Assembly (NCBI GenBank): GCA_965227155.1
Contig: OZ245731.1
Span: 2,170,001-2,234,000 of the forward strand
Source: UBA6059 sp965227155
Lineage (GTDB): Bacteria; Bacteroidota; Bacteroidia; Cytophagales; Cyclobacteriaceae
Direction: 5' to 3'
Length of the DNA stretch: 64,000 nt
In this document: in pieces, positions 50,543 through 59,265 of the stretch
How the letters are laid out: each line of letters starts with the position of its first letter
Position numbering within the stretch: position 1 is the first letter of the stretch
The notes under the pieces: model-generated
What the model was told of the DNA's origin: nothing
Databases searched by the model: none
What the model saw: the letters and a program-made list of their open reading frames with translations, nothing else
Made by a program: the position numbers and the translations under genes

Positions 50543-52366
50543 ATGGCAGAATTTACAAACCCTTATCAGCAATTTCAAACCGCCCGGGATTTCTATACTA
50601 CTGAAAGCCAACAACTCAACCAAAAAAGCAGGCGAATTATGGGGCTTAGAATTTTCCTGTTTGTAGCATTGCTGGTTAGTATTTATTACCTCATAACTGT
50701 GGTGACTACCCTATGGTTTTTGGTGACTGCTTCGGTAATTATTCTATTTGCCATCATCATCAGATACCACCAGAAGCTGAACTATAACAAAGACATTGCA
50801 CAATGTATGGTGCGCATCAATGCTGATGAAATGGAAAGGCTTTCAGGAAATTTGAAGAAGTTTCCTGACGGATTAGAGCACCTCCATAAGAATCATCCCT
50901 TCGCTTTTGATCTTGATATCTTTGGTTCTCCATCTTTATATCAATGGGCTGATCGGAGCAATACACCAAGGGGTAAACAAGCAGTGATTGATAGCCTGTT
51001 AAACCTGCTACCACCTGATCTTATAAAGGAGCGGCAGGAAAATGTAAAGGCGCTAAGTGATAAGGTTAAATTCAGGCAGGCCCTGGATGCTGCTGGTAAA
51101 TACTGGGCTGAAAAAGACAAAAAACTGAAAAACGCACCAAGTCATGAAGCTATTGAAAAATGGGTGTCTGCTAAGGAAGGCTCCGGCTATGATCTGTTTT
51201 TGAAAATTTTGAACATCGCCTCTCCGGTATTACTGACGACCCTGATTGTCATGTATTCCGATTATGCAATTCAGTTGGTGCTGACCTTCATATTTTTCAA
51301 TTACCTTTTTATGGTATTGGTGGTGAATCGAATCAATACCATGACAAAGGAGGTTACAGGTTGCCTAAATCTAATCCGAAGCTACAGGCAGCTTATTGAA
51401 ATCATTGAAAATGAATCTTTTGATGTACCCGATCTCGAAGCAAAACGCCAGAAGCTTTTTGTAGCTGGTCAGTCAGCCAGTAGCATATTTAAAAAGCTGG
51501 AAGCCATCCTTCATAGTTTTACTAGCCGGAGCAACATGTTCTATCTTTTGGTTAATGGGGTGCTATTACTGGATATTTTTTGGTATTTCCGTGCTTTGAA
51601 GTGGAAGCAGCAATATGCAGCCTATGTTTTGGAATGGATTGAGGAGGTTGCGCAATGGGAGGCACTGGCTAGTCAGGCTGCTTACGCCTATGCCCATCCT
51701 ACTTACTGCTGGCCAACACTTGCTGAAGCCACAGCTTTTGAATTTAGGGCAAGTGACCTTGGCCACCCCCTGATTAACCCCCAAAAGCGGGTAACGAATG
51801 ATTTTAACCTGCATGGTGACGGTAAAGTGGGCTTGATCACCGGCTCAAATATGTCAGGCAAGAGCACCTTCTTAAGAACGGTAGGCCTGGCCACTACAAT
51901 GGCACAAATGGGTTTACCTGTATGTGCACAGCAATTACGAGTATCCCCAGTTTATGTGTTTACCGGTATGCGAACACAAGATGATCTCGGTGAGAGTGTA
52001 AGCAGCTTTTATGCCGAACTCAAGCGCATCAAAGGTTTGCTGGAGTTGGTGGAACAGAAAACCCCAGTGCTTTATTTACTGGATGAGATCTTAAAGGGGA
52101 CCAATTCGGATGATCGACATAAAGGGTCGCTGGGATTGATTGAGCAATTGATGGAATCTACAGCCTTTGGGCTGATATCCACGCATGACCTGGCGCTGGG
52201 CAAGCTTTCTGATGCATATGAGAAGCTTGAGAATTATAGTTTCAACAGCCAATTGAAGGAAGGTCAACTTCATTTTAATTACAAACTTCAATCGGGCATA
52301 TGCCATACTTTTAATGCTTCGGTGCTCATGACGAAAATGGGCATCATCAAATCAGAGATGGCCTGA
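50543..52366 (+). CDS. Membrane-embedded MutS-like ATPase
   Basis: A 607-residue protein that combines a MutS-family ATPase domain with membrane helices. Two hydrophobic segments are at about 33-75, two more at about 220-262 and possibly one near 335-355; the C-terminal ABC-type domain has Walker A GSNMSGKST (434-442), FTGMRTQDDLGESVSSFYAELKRI, Walker B PVLYLLDEILKGTNSDDRH and STHDLALG. The MutS connector/lever region is recognisable in the middle (SPVLLTTLIVMYSD, NMFYLLVNGVLLLDIFWYFRAL). The mismatch-recognition N-terminal domain is absent. Related proteins are widespread in Bacteroidota as MutS-like proteins; function is not mismatch repair as far as can be inferred. It precedes purK by 35 nt. 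Confidence 0.85.
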   Translation: MAEFTNPYQQFQTARDFYTTESQQLNQKSRRIMGLRIFLFVALLVSIYYLITVVTTLWFLVTASVIILFAIIIRYHQKLNYNKDIAQCMVRINADEMERLSGNLKKFPDGLEHLHKNHPFAFDLDIFGSPSLYQWADRSNTPRGKQAVIDSLLNLLPPDLIKERQENVKALSDKVKFRQALDAAGKYWAEKDKKLKNAPSHEAIEKWVSAKEGSGYDLFLKILNIASPVLLTTLIVMYSDYAIQLVLTFIFFNYLFMVLVVNRINTMTKEVTGCLNLIRSYRQLIEIIENESFDVPDLEAKRQKLFVAGQSASSIFKKLEAILHSFTSRSNMFYLLVNGVLLLDIFWYFRALKWKQQYAAYVLEWIEEVAQWEALASQAAYAYAHPTYCWPTLAEATAFEFRASDLGHPLINPQKRVTNDFNLHGDGKVGLITGSNMSGKSTFLRTVGLATTMAQMGLPVCAQQLRVSPVYVFTGMRTQDDLGESVSSFYAELKRIKGLLELVEQKTPVLYLLDEILKGTNSDDRHKGSLGLIEQLMESTAFGLISTHDLALGKLSDAYEKLENYSFNSQLKEGQLHFNYKLQSGICHTFNASVLMTKMGIIKSEMA

Positions 52367-52375
52367 GTTAATCTT

Positions 52376-52383
52376 TATATTTG
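52376..52383 (+). promoter_or_regulatory. -7 box (TATATTTG) before purK
   Basis: Exact match to TAnnTTTG, 18 nt before the purK ATG and 10 nt after the stop of the MutS-like gene. No TTG at the usual spacing was found upstream. Confidence 0.4.
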
Positions 52384-52401
52384 CTAGCTGATTCAGTGCT
52401 T

Positions 52402-53541
52402 ATGTCAGAAAAAAATCAATTACCGAAAATTGGTGTACTCGGAGGAGGTCAGCTGGGCAGAATGATGATTCAGTCTGCCATCAATTATAACCTGGATGTG
52501 GGTGTGCTTGATCCGGACGCAGCAGCGCCATGCCGGGATATTGCAACTACCTTCACACAGGGTTCCCTCAGGGATTTCGATACGGTGGTTTCTTTCGGAA
52601 AGAATTTTGACCTGGTCACTATAGAGATAGAAAATGTCAATACTGAGGCGCTGAAAACATTGCGTGCGGAGGGCGTTAAGGTTTTCCCCCAACCCGAAAT
52701 TATCGAATTAATACAGGATAAATCTAAGCAGAAGCAATTTTACAGTGAGCAAGGCATACCTACCGCTCCGTTTCACCTGGTTGATAATAAGGCTGATGTA
52801 GCGGCGCATAAGGGCTTTTTGCCGGCAGTAAACAAGCTGGCCCGTGAAGGATACGATGGTAGAGGTGTGCAGGTAATAAAATCGGAGGCTGACCTTGACA
52901 AGGCATTTGATGCACCAGGACTGTTGGAATCTTTTGTAGATTTTGAAAAAGAGCTTTCTGTAATTGTAGCTCGCAATGAATCGGGTGAAATGACCTGCTT
53001 TCCACTGGTAGAGCTGGCTTTTCACCCGGTACATAACCTGGTAGAATATCTTTTTTCCCCTGCACAGGTAAGTGAGGAAGTGGAGCAGCAAGCACAGGCT
53101 ATAGCCAGGGATGTGATTACCAAACTGGATATGGTTGGCCTTCTGGCTGTAGAGATGTTTCTCACCAAAGATGGCGAGATTTTGGTCAATGAGATCGCGC
53201 CGCGCACACATAACAGCGGCCACCATACCATTGAGGCTAACATCACCTCTCAGTTTGAGCAGCACCTGCGCGCTATCCTAAATTGGCCGCTTGGTGATAC
53301 AGCGATAAAGATACCTGCCGCCATGGTAAACCTATTGGGAGAAGATGGCTTTTCAGGGGAAGCAAAATACAAGGGGCTCGAGGATGTGCTGCAAATATCC
53401 GGTGTACATGTACACCTTTATGGCAAAAAATTGACTAAGCCTTTCCGAAAAATGGGGCATGTCACGATCGTAGATAAAAATATAGATCAGCTGGATCAAA
53501 AGGCCAGGCTGGTGAAATCAACCCTAAAAGTAATCGCATGA
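52402..53541 (+). CDS. purK: 5-(carboxyamino)imidazole ribonucleotide synthase
   Basis: ATP-grasp enzyme making N5-CAIR from AIR and bicarbonate in purine synthesis, 379 aa. Motifs: IGVLGGGQLGRMMIQSA at the N-terminus, KLAREGYDGRGVQVI in the ATP-grasp domain, ELSVIVARNESGEM and NEIAPRTHNSGHHTIEA. The start is ATG 52402; a TTG at 52381 lies in the -7 box. The last four bases overlap purE (ATGA, 53538-53541), forming a purKE operon. Confidence 0.95.
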   Translation: MSEKNQLPKIGVLGGGQLGRMMIQSAINYNLDVGVLDPDAAAPCRDIATTFTQGSLRDFDTVVSFGKNFDLVTIEIENVNTEALKTLRAEGVKVFPQPEIIELIQDKSKQKQFYSEQGIPTAPFHLVDNKADVAAHKGFLPAVNKLAREGYDGRGVQVIKSEADLDKAFDAPGLLESFVDFEKELSVIVARNESGEMTCFPLVELAFHPVHNLVEYLFSPAQVSEEVEQQAQAIARDVITKLDMVGLLAVEMFLTKDGEILVNEIAPRTHNSGHHTIEANITSQFEQHLRAILNWPLGDTAIKIPAAMVNLLGEDGFSGEAKYKGLEDVLQISGVHVHLYGKKLTKPFRKMGHVTIVDKNIDQLDQKARLVKSTLKVIA

Positions 53542-54071
53542 GCAAAGCAAAAGTTGGAATAATCATGGGCAGCCAATCAGACCTAAAAGTGATGGGAGAG
53601 GCTGCTGAGGTGCTGGAAGAATTGGAAGTGCCTTTTGAGCTTACCATCGTTTCTGCACATCGCACACCCGATCGTATGATGGAATATGGCAAGCAGGCAG
53701 CTAAAAAAGGGCTGATGGCGATTATCGCAGGTGCAGGAGGAGCCGCTCACCTTCCCGGTATGGTAGCATCACTTACTACACTTCCTGTTATTGGGGTGCC
53801 TGTAAAAAGCAGAAACTCTATCGATGGGTGGGATTCAGTACTTTCGATATTGCAAATGCCGGGAGGGGTGCCGGTAGCCACTGTGGCACTGGATGGTGCC
53901 AAAAATGCAGGCATTCTGGCGGCGCAGATTGTAGCAACCAGTGATAAGAAAATCAGAAAAAACCTGGAGGCTTTCAAGCAGGCTATGGCAGATAAGGTGC
54001 TGGAATCAGCCAAAACAATAGAAGAAAATGGCTATCGGGGCAAGAGCATAGGTTTCAAATCTAGTCCCTGA
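53538..54071 (+). CDS. purE: N5-carboxyaminoimidazole ribonucleotide mutase
   Basis: Converts N5-CAIR to CAIR in purine synthesis, 177 aa. Family signature: VGIIMGSQSDLKVM, VSAHRTPDRMMEYGK, AGAGGAAHLPGMVAS and GGVPVATVALDGAKNAGILAAQI. Translationally coupled to purK. Its 3' end overlaps the convergent potassium channel gene by 11 nt. Confidence 0.96.
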   Translation: MSKAKVGIIMGSQSDLKVMGEAAEVLEELEVPFELTIVSAHRTPDRMMEYGKQAAKKGLMAIIAGAGGAAHLPGMVASLTTLPVIGVPVKSRNSIDGWDSVLSILQMPGGVPVATVALDGAKNAGILAAQIVATSDKKIRKNLEAFKQAMADKVLESAKTIEENGYRGKSIGFKSSP

Positions 54072-55065
54072 CAAAAAGTGCTCTGAACTTTTCGATCTCA
54101 TGCTGCTTGCCCAGAAGGATCACCACATCATCCACCCCAATCTCAGTTGCAGGGTCTGGATTAAATTGGAATCCAACGATGTTGTCTTTAAATCCTACGA
54201 GGGTAGCGCCGGTTTTATTTCGAATATCTAAATCGCGTATCGAAACATCCTGATATTCTTCCTTAAGATCTTCATAGGCCACTTCATCAAGTATCAATCC
54301 ATTGGGGCCCATGCCTGTCAGCAGGTCAATAAATTCAATTACATAGGGTTTGGTTACTAACTGCGCCATGTGAATACCACCTACTGCATCAGGGCGAACC
54401 ACTTTATGTGCACCTGCCCTCCGTAATTTATTTTCAGAATTATCTTCGGATGCTCTCGAAATAATCTTGATGGCAGGGTTTAATTCTTTAGCCGTGAGCG
54501 TAATGAAAACATTATCTGCGTCTGAAGGCAAAGTTGTAATTATGGCTTTGGCCCGGTCAATACCTGCAGCTATCAAAATATCATCTTGCGTGGCCTCTCC
54601 CTGTATGACCGGGTAAATATTTTTGATGGCTTCTACATTTTGCTCATTTTTCTCAATAAGAACAAATTCGACACGGCTTAGAGAAAGTTCTTCACAAACT
54701 TTCATGCCGTTTCTGCCATAGCCGCATACAATCACATGGTTCTTAAGTTTATTCACAGTTTTATTCATGCGGTATTCTTTGAGAAATCTTTTGAGCTCAC
54801 CTTCAAAAATATAAGCAGTAATAATACTAACCAGGTATGCAAAAATACCGAAGTTGAAGATGATGTAAATACTGGCAAAAATGCGCCCACCTTCGGAAAG
54901 CGGTTGGACCTCATTGTAACCTACCGTGGAGACGGTGATCACCGTCATGAAAAAGGCATCGGTCAGGCTGTAGTTTTCGATAAACATGAACCCCAGGATG
55001 CCTACCAGCAAACTGATTAACAGTAAAGCGACCGATAAGATTAAACTTCTTAACCCTGAAATCAT
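54061..55065 (-). CDS. Potassium channel family protein with RCK (TrkA-N/TrkA-C) domains
   Basis: A 334-residue two-helix channel: membrane segments about 8-28 and 62-85, with a pore helix and selectivity filter TVGYNE (47-52), where canonical K+ channels have TVGYGD. A cytosolic RCK domain follows (NHVIVCGYGRNGMKVCEELSLSRVEFVLIEKN nucleotide-binding fold at about 110-145, TTLPSDADNVFITLTAKELNP) and a C-terminal TrkA-C domain (TGATLVGFKDNIVGFQFNPDPATEIGVDDVVILLGKQHEIEKF). It probably forms K+ channels gated by a nucleotide or ions. Convergent with purE. Confidence 0.9.
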   Translation of the reverse strand: MISGLRSLILSVALLLISLLVGILGFMFIENYSLTDAFFMTVITVSTVGYNEVQPLSEGGRIFASIYIIFNFGIFAYLVSIITAYIFEGELKRFLKEYRMNKTVNKLKNHVIVCGYGRNGMKVCEELSLSRVEFVLIEKNEQNVEAIKNIYPVIQGEATQDDILIAAGIDRAKAIITTLPSDADNVFITLTAKELNPAIKIISRASEDNSENKLRRAGAHKVVRPDAVGGIHMAQLVTKPYVIEFIDLLTGMGPNGLILDEVAYEDLKEEYQDVSIRDLDIRNKTGATLVGFKDNIVGFQFNPDPATEIGVDDVVILLGKQHEIEKFRALFVRD

Positions 55066-55214
55066 GATGATATCTTGAAGTAATAAAAGTAAGACATGTC
55101 AATGAATCCTGCATTGTTGGGTGCCTTATTCGTAATTGATCAAAACAATACAACAGGACAATACCTTATATAATTGATTAAGACAGAATTATTCGCTATA
55201 ATCGTTATATCAAT

Positions 55215-55454
55215 ATGCACGGCTATATTTTCGATATGATCCTATGTGGCATTGCCTACCTTTTTTTGGTGTATTTTATGATTACACTGATCAAAAAGCG
55301 TAATAAGGGTTACGATGGTGAAGATGATGATGATGGCGGCCTGCCCGTATCCAGCCCTCCCGAAATTGATTTGCCACCGGGTGTTTGCTTGCCCGATGGT
55401 AGCCCCAAGCTCAAAATTGTAAAAGAAGACTTCCAGGAAGAAGTGCTGGCATAA
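55215..55454 (+). CDS. Small membrane protein with acidic and Pro-rich tail
   Basis: A 79-residue protein with one membrane helix (about 7-26, DMILCGIAYLFLVYFMITLI), a basic junction (KKRNKGY), an acidic run (DGEDDDDGG) and a Pro-rich region (SSPPEIDLPPGVCLPDGSP). I recognise no family. It stands alone between the divergently oriented channel gene and the TetR gene. The start ATG 55215 is the only one that yields the membrane helix. Function unknown. Confidence 0.6.
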   Translation: MHGYIFDMILCGIAYLFLVYFMITLIKKRNKGYDGEDDDDGGLPVSSPPEIDLPPGVCLPDGSPKLKIVKEDFQEEVLA

Positions 55455-55539
55455 AACCGTTGACTAAGACTCTCTTTGATTTTTAATGTTTATACATTGA
55501 TTCCAATGATAGTTTTACTATCGAAAGTGAGTTATTTAC

Positions 55540-55547
55540 TATTTTTG
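55540..55547 (+). promoter_or_regulatory. -7 box (TATTTTTG) before the TetR gene
   Basis: Exact TAnnTTTG match, 22 nt before the ATG at 55570. No clear TTG at the usual spacing. Confidence 0.4.
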
Positions 55548-55569
55548 TAGTTGGGATAAGTTGAAGTAC

Positions 55570-56259
55570 ATGACAGAATTTGCAACAGTACAGATTCAGG
55601 TGAACGAAAAGTTATATTTAAGAAACCCTGAACAGACGGAATTAGGCAGGAATATTATTTCATCCAGCATCAAACTCATAGCAGAACTAGGATTTGAGCA
55701 TTTTACTTTTAAAAAACTTGCGAAAGATATCCACTCCACGGAAGCTTCTATTTACCGATACTTTGAAAACAAACATAAGCTTCTGATTTACCTTGTTTCC
55801 TGGTATTGGAGCTGGATGGAGTATCAGGTAGATTACATGACCAACAATATTGATGATCCTGAAAAGAAGCTGGACATTGTTATAGATATTCTTTGCAAAA
55901 GCTCAAAATTCGACCCTCAATTCTCGCATATCAATGAAGATGCCCTCTATGAAATAGTTATTGCAGAGTCATCAAAAGCCTATTTAACCAAGGAAGTAGA
56001 TGCAGACAATAAGGAAGGGTTTTTCTTACGCTACAAATCACTATGCAGAAAAATCTCGTCGTTCGTGGAAGAGATGGCACCGGAGTTCAAGTACCCCAGG
56101 GCTTTGATGAGCACTATCATAGAGGCATCTCACCATCAGAAATTTTTTGCAGAACACTTACCTTCACTTACAGAAGTTTCGCATAATGAAGGTGGTGAGG
56201 CAGACGTGTCTGAATACCTGAGATACCTTGTATTCAGATTGCTACAGGAGAATAAATAA
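55570..56259 (+). CDS. TetR/AcrR-family transcriptional regulator
   Basis: A 229-residue regulator. The N-terminal HTH runs from about residue 25 to 68 (IISSSIKLIAELGFEHFTFKKLAKDIHSTEASIYRYFENKHKLLIYLVSWYW), with the family's F-T-F-K-K-L-A-x-x and YRYFENK pattern; the rest is a helical ligand domain. The ATG at 55570 is chosen; a TTG three codons upstream (55561) is an alternative. It converges on the PhyH dioxygenase gene (stops 1 nt apart). It might regulate that gene or the ABC exporter behind it; no operator was found. Confidence 0.85.
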   Translation: MTEFATVQIQVNEKLYLRNPEQTELGRNIISSSIKLIAELGFEHFTFKKLAKDIHSTEASIYRYFENKHKLLIYLVSWYWSWMEYQVDYMTNNIDDPEKKLDIVIDILCKSSKFDPQFSHINEDALYEIVIAESSKAYLTKEVDADNKEGFFLRYKSLCRKISSFVEEMAPEFKYPRALMSTIIEASHHQKFFAEHLPSLTEVSHNEGGEADVSEYLRYLVFRLLQENK

Positions 56260-56260
56260 T

Positions 56261-57226
56261 TTACCAGCGCTGTAAGCCAAGCAATTTCTCGCCTAAAGAG
56301 GAAAGTTGCGCCGTTTGGTATTTCAACTGTTCCCAGTTGCGTGGATCTCCCGGAAATGCATAACCTTCCGGGGCTTTTCTTTCTTTCCAGGAGGTAATTC
56401 TCCAATTGCGCAGGGCGTCATTTTCTTCCTCAGCCGGCATCATAGAAATGTATTGTGCTATTCTTACCTTGTCTTCAGACCTGTTGGGCCTGATGCCATG
56501 TGCCAAAGTGCTATTAAAGATCAAGAGGTCACCTGCTTCTAATTTTACTTTCACGATCTCCCTTTCTAGCCCCCTCATATCTGGTTGAAACCGATCCCGA
56601 TCTTCAGGCTGAGTGAGCTTCCATTCGTCATAATGGCGATAGAGATAAGGTACGCACTGGAAACCTCCCATATTTTCATCCATCTGGTCAGCTAGCGCCA
56701 ATACACCCTGCACGTTTTGGGGGCGCGTCTCAGGATCGTAATCCCAATGGATAAAGCCTTTCTGCTCGAATCCGGGGCGAGAAGGGAAATTAAGGTTTGC
56801 TCTATCGATAGTCACCCAAAGTTTTTCAGTGCCCCAGATATCGACAAATGCTTCATATATTTTTGGCGATTGTCTGTTGTTCCAAAGCAACTGATGATTG
56901 TAGACTTCCACCATGCCGGTACCGGCCAATTCCTTCATTTTCATTTCCGCACGTGGAGGAGTATACCATGTATCGGGAACATTGGGGTCTTTTTCTTCAA
57001 ATTCCCATAAGAAGTCAGCTGTTGCCTTTGCCTGAGCGCGAGGTATTGCCTCTTTGATAATGACATAACCATTATGCTGCCAAAATGACCATTGATCCTC
57101 AGTAAGTGATTTGAGCGGTTCCCCGTGAGCTCGCTGGTTCAGTTTTAATTTACTGCTGGTGGCAGTGCTGGGGTTTCCCGGATTATCATCATGGTATCGG
57201 TTAGGGCTTTGTGCAGAGGTTTCCAT
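56261..57226 (-). CDS. Phytanoyl-CoA dioxygenase (PhyH) family protein
   Basis: A 321-residue Fe(II)/2-oxoglutarate-dependent oxygenase. The iron motif is visible as HWDYDPETRPQNVQGVLALADQ (H-x-D) and the distal His in STLAHGIRPNRSEDKVRIAQYISMMP (H-x-x-R for 2-oxoglutarate). An N-terminal polar extension of about 40 residues precedes the DQWSFWQHNGYVIIKEAIP start of the domain. The substrate is unknown; PhyH proteins hydroxylate lipids or specialised metabolites. An ABC exporter gene lies upstream on the same strand (92-nt gap). Confidence 0.85.
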   Translation of the reverse strand: METSAQSPNRYHDDNPGNPSTATSSKLKLNQRAHGEPLKSLTEDQWSFWQHNGYVIIKEAIPRAQAKATADFLWEFEEKDPNVPDTWYTPPRAEMKMKELAGTGMVEVYNHQLLWNNRQSPKIYEAFVDIWGTEKLWVTIDRANLNFPSRPGFEQKGFIHWDYDPETRPQNVQGVLALADQMDENMGGFQCVPYLYRHYDEWKLTQPEDRDRFQPDMRGLEREIVKVKLEAGDLLIFNSTLAHGIRPNRSEDKVRIAQYISMMPAEEENDALRNWRITSWKERKAPEGYAFPGDPRNWEQLKYQTAQLSSLGEKLLGLQRW

Positions 57227-57317
57227 GAGGCTTCACTTTTTTATACTATTAAAATAGACTTTAATTGCTACAAAATGAAATGAAGCTCCGCCTGCTGTTT
57301 TTGGAGTGCTTTCTAAA

Positions 57318-59132
57318 CTATACCGATACAGCAGATTCCTCACCCATAAACTGAAGCTTGATCAGCTCGCTGTACAGACCATTTTCGATGCGGGCAAGTT
57401 CGTCATGTGTACCAGACTCTAAAATGCGGCCTTCCTTAATCACCATGATGCGGTCTGCCTTTCTGATGGTGGCCAGCCTATGGGCAATGATGATTGAGGT
57501 GCGGCCTTCCATCAGTTTTTCGAGGGCATCCTGCACCAGCTGCTCTGAAGCTGCATCCAATGAGCTGGTAGCTTCATCAAGAATAAGGATGGCCGGATTT
57601 TTCAAGATGGCCCTGGCAATAGCAATGCGCTGACGTTGCCCACCGGAAAGCTTAACACCTCTCTCACCAACCACTGTATCAAAACCTTCCGGGAAGGCAT
57701 TGATGAAGTCCAGTGCATTGGCTTTTTGTGCTGCTTCTTCTATTTCCTCCTGAGAAGCCTGGTGATTACCGTAAGCGATATTCTCTCGAATGGTGCCGCC
57801 AAATAAAATCACTTCCTGAGGTACAATGCCTATATTTTTCCTGTAACCATACAGTGGATATTCCTGGATGTCCTTGCCATCTACCGAAATGGAGCCCTCA
57901 TTGAGCGGGTAAAATCGCATTAGCAGCTGTACGATAGTTGATTTTCCAGCACCACTAGGGCCTACAAGTGCTACTTTTTGCCCTGATTTTATATCGAAGC
58001 TGATTTCATCGATCACAGTCACATCCTTGCGGGTTGGATAAGCAAACTTTGCATTCGTGAAGCTAATATCACCGCTGAGGTGTAGTGGCTGCTTTTCTTC
58101 AATAGTTTCTTCGTTGGGTTCGTGTAAGACTTCCAGCACGCGCTCGCTGGCACCGATGGAGCGCTGCACCTGTCCGTATTGATCGCCAAGTCCTGCAATA
58201 GAACCTCCAATAAAAGTGGTATAGAGCACAAATGAAAGCAACTCACCCACAGTCATGTCACCACTCTGAACGAGTAAAGCGCCATACCACATGATCGCTA
58301 CAATGGCACCAAACAGTACAAATATGATGAAGGAGATAAAGGCTGCCCTAAACCTAGCAGCTTTCAATGCTGTGGTTACCACGCCTCCTATGGATTTTTT
58401 ATAACGGAGGGATTCAAAAAGCTCGCTGGTGAACGTTTTGACCGTATTAATAGACTGTAAGGTTTCCTCTACTATCACATTGGTATTGGCAAGCTCATCC
58501 TGTGTTTGCTTGGAAAGGCGCCGAATATAGCGCCCAAAAATGATAGCGAAAATCACAATCACCGGGAAGGTTGCCAGCATAAAAAGGCTCAGCTGTGTAG
58601 TGGTGTAGAAAATCGCCGCTGTACCGATTATCAAAATCGCAATCTGACGGATCAACTCTGCCAGTGTTACCGAAAATGTATTTTGAAGTAAGGAAACGTC
58701 TGCAGTAATGCGGCTGATCAGTTCACCCACACGATTGTTGTCATAAAAGCTGAAAGGTAGCCGCATCAGCTTATCATACAAGGCATACCGGATATCAGCC
58801 ATAGATTTTTCGCTAACCACAGCAAAAAGGTATACCCTGATGAAGGAAACAATACCCTGCACAAGCAAAATGGAAATCAATATGCCGGCTATGGTATTAA
58901 GGTCATCTGTGATCCAATCGCTTTTGCCGGAGGCGGCATCTATAAGCTTACCACTTAGAAAAGGAAAGGCCATCACCAGGGCACTGGTCAGTATAAGTAG
59001 CCCCAGCCCAATGATAAAAGGGATTTTGTAGGGCAATACAAATTGAAAAATGCCTGTCAGTTTTTTAATACTTTCCTTATTAAGTTTCCGCTTCTCTTCT
59101 TTCGTTGAATCTTTCTGATTACTCCGCGCCAT
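57318..59132 (-). CDS. ABC transporter, fused permease and ATPase (MsbA-like)
   Basis: A 604-residue type I exporter half-transporter: six membrane helices in residues ~30-320, then the nucleotide-binding domain with Walker A GPSGAGKST, signature LSGGQRQRIAIARAI and Walker B ILILDEATSSLD, followed by the H-loop IIAHRL. Homodimers of this type export lipids (MsbA), peptides or drugs; the substrate cannot be told. The N-terminus is Lys-rich and cytosolic. A -7 box TAATTTTG lies at 59165-59172 on the minus strand, 32 nt before the start. Confidence 0.9.
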   Translation of the reverse strand: MARSNQKDSTKEEKRKLNKESIKKLTGIFQFVLPYKIPFIIGLGLLILTSALVMAFPFLSGKLIDAASGKSDWITDDLNTIAGILISILLVQGIVSFIRVYLFAVVSEKSMADIRYALYDKLMRLPFSFYDNNRVGELISRITADVSLLQNTFSVTLAELIRQIAILIIGTAAIFYTTTQLSLFMLATFPVIVIFAIIFGRYIRRLSKQTQDELANTNVIVEETLQSINTVKTFTSELFESLRYKKSIGGVVTTALKAARFRAAFISFIIFVLFGAIVAIMWYGALLVQSGDMTVGELLSFVLYTTFIGGSIAGLGDQYGQVQRSIGASERVLEVLHEPNEETIEEKQPLHLSGDISFTNAKFAYPTRKDVTVIDEISFDIKSGQKVALVGPSGAGKSTIVQLLMRFYPLNEGSISVDGKDIQEYPLYGYRKNIGIVPQEVILFGGTIRENIAYGNHQASQEEIEEAAQKANALDFINAFPEGFDTVVGERGVKLSGGQRQRIAIARAILKNPAILILDEATSSLDAASEQLVQDALEKLMEGRTSIIIAHRLATIRKADRIMVIKEGRILESGTHDELARIENGLYSELIKLQFMGEESAVSV

Positions 59133-59164
59133 TTATACTATTTTCTGTTAGGACGAATAGGGTT

Positions 59165-59172
59165 CAAAATTA
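59165..59172 (-). promoter_or_regulatory. -7 box (TAATTTTG) of the ABC exporter gene
   Basis: Exact TAnnTTTG match on the minus strand. A CAAA (minus-strand TTTG) is only 9 nt upstream, too close for a -33 element. Confidence 0.35.
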
Positions 59173-59265
59173 TGCTAGCTACAAAAGTAACAGGAACCAG
59201 AGGATCTATGTTGCTTTCCTGTATTCTTTGACCTTGTGTCATTAGCAAAAAAATCCTAGATTAGG

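Noticed and set aside
52708..53265. 185-codon minus-strand frame inside purK
   Set aside because: Antisense to purK motifs; translation looks random.
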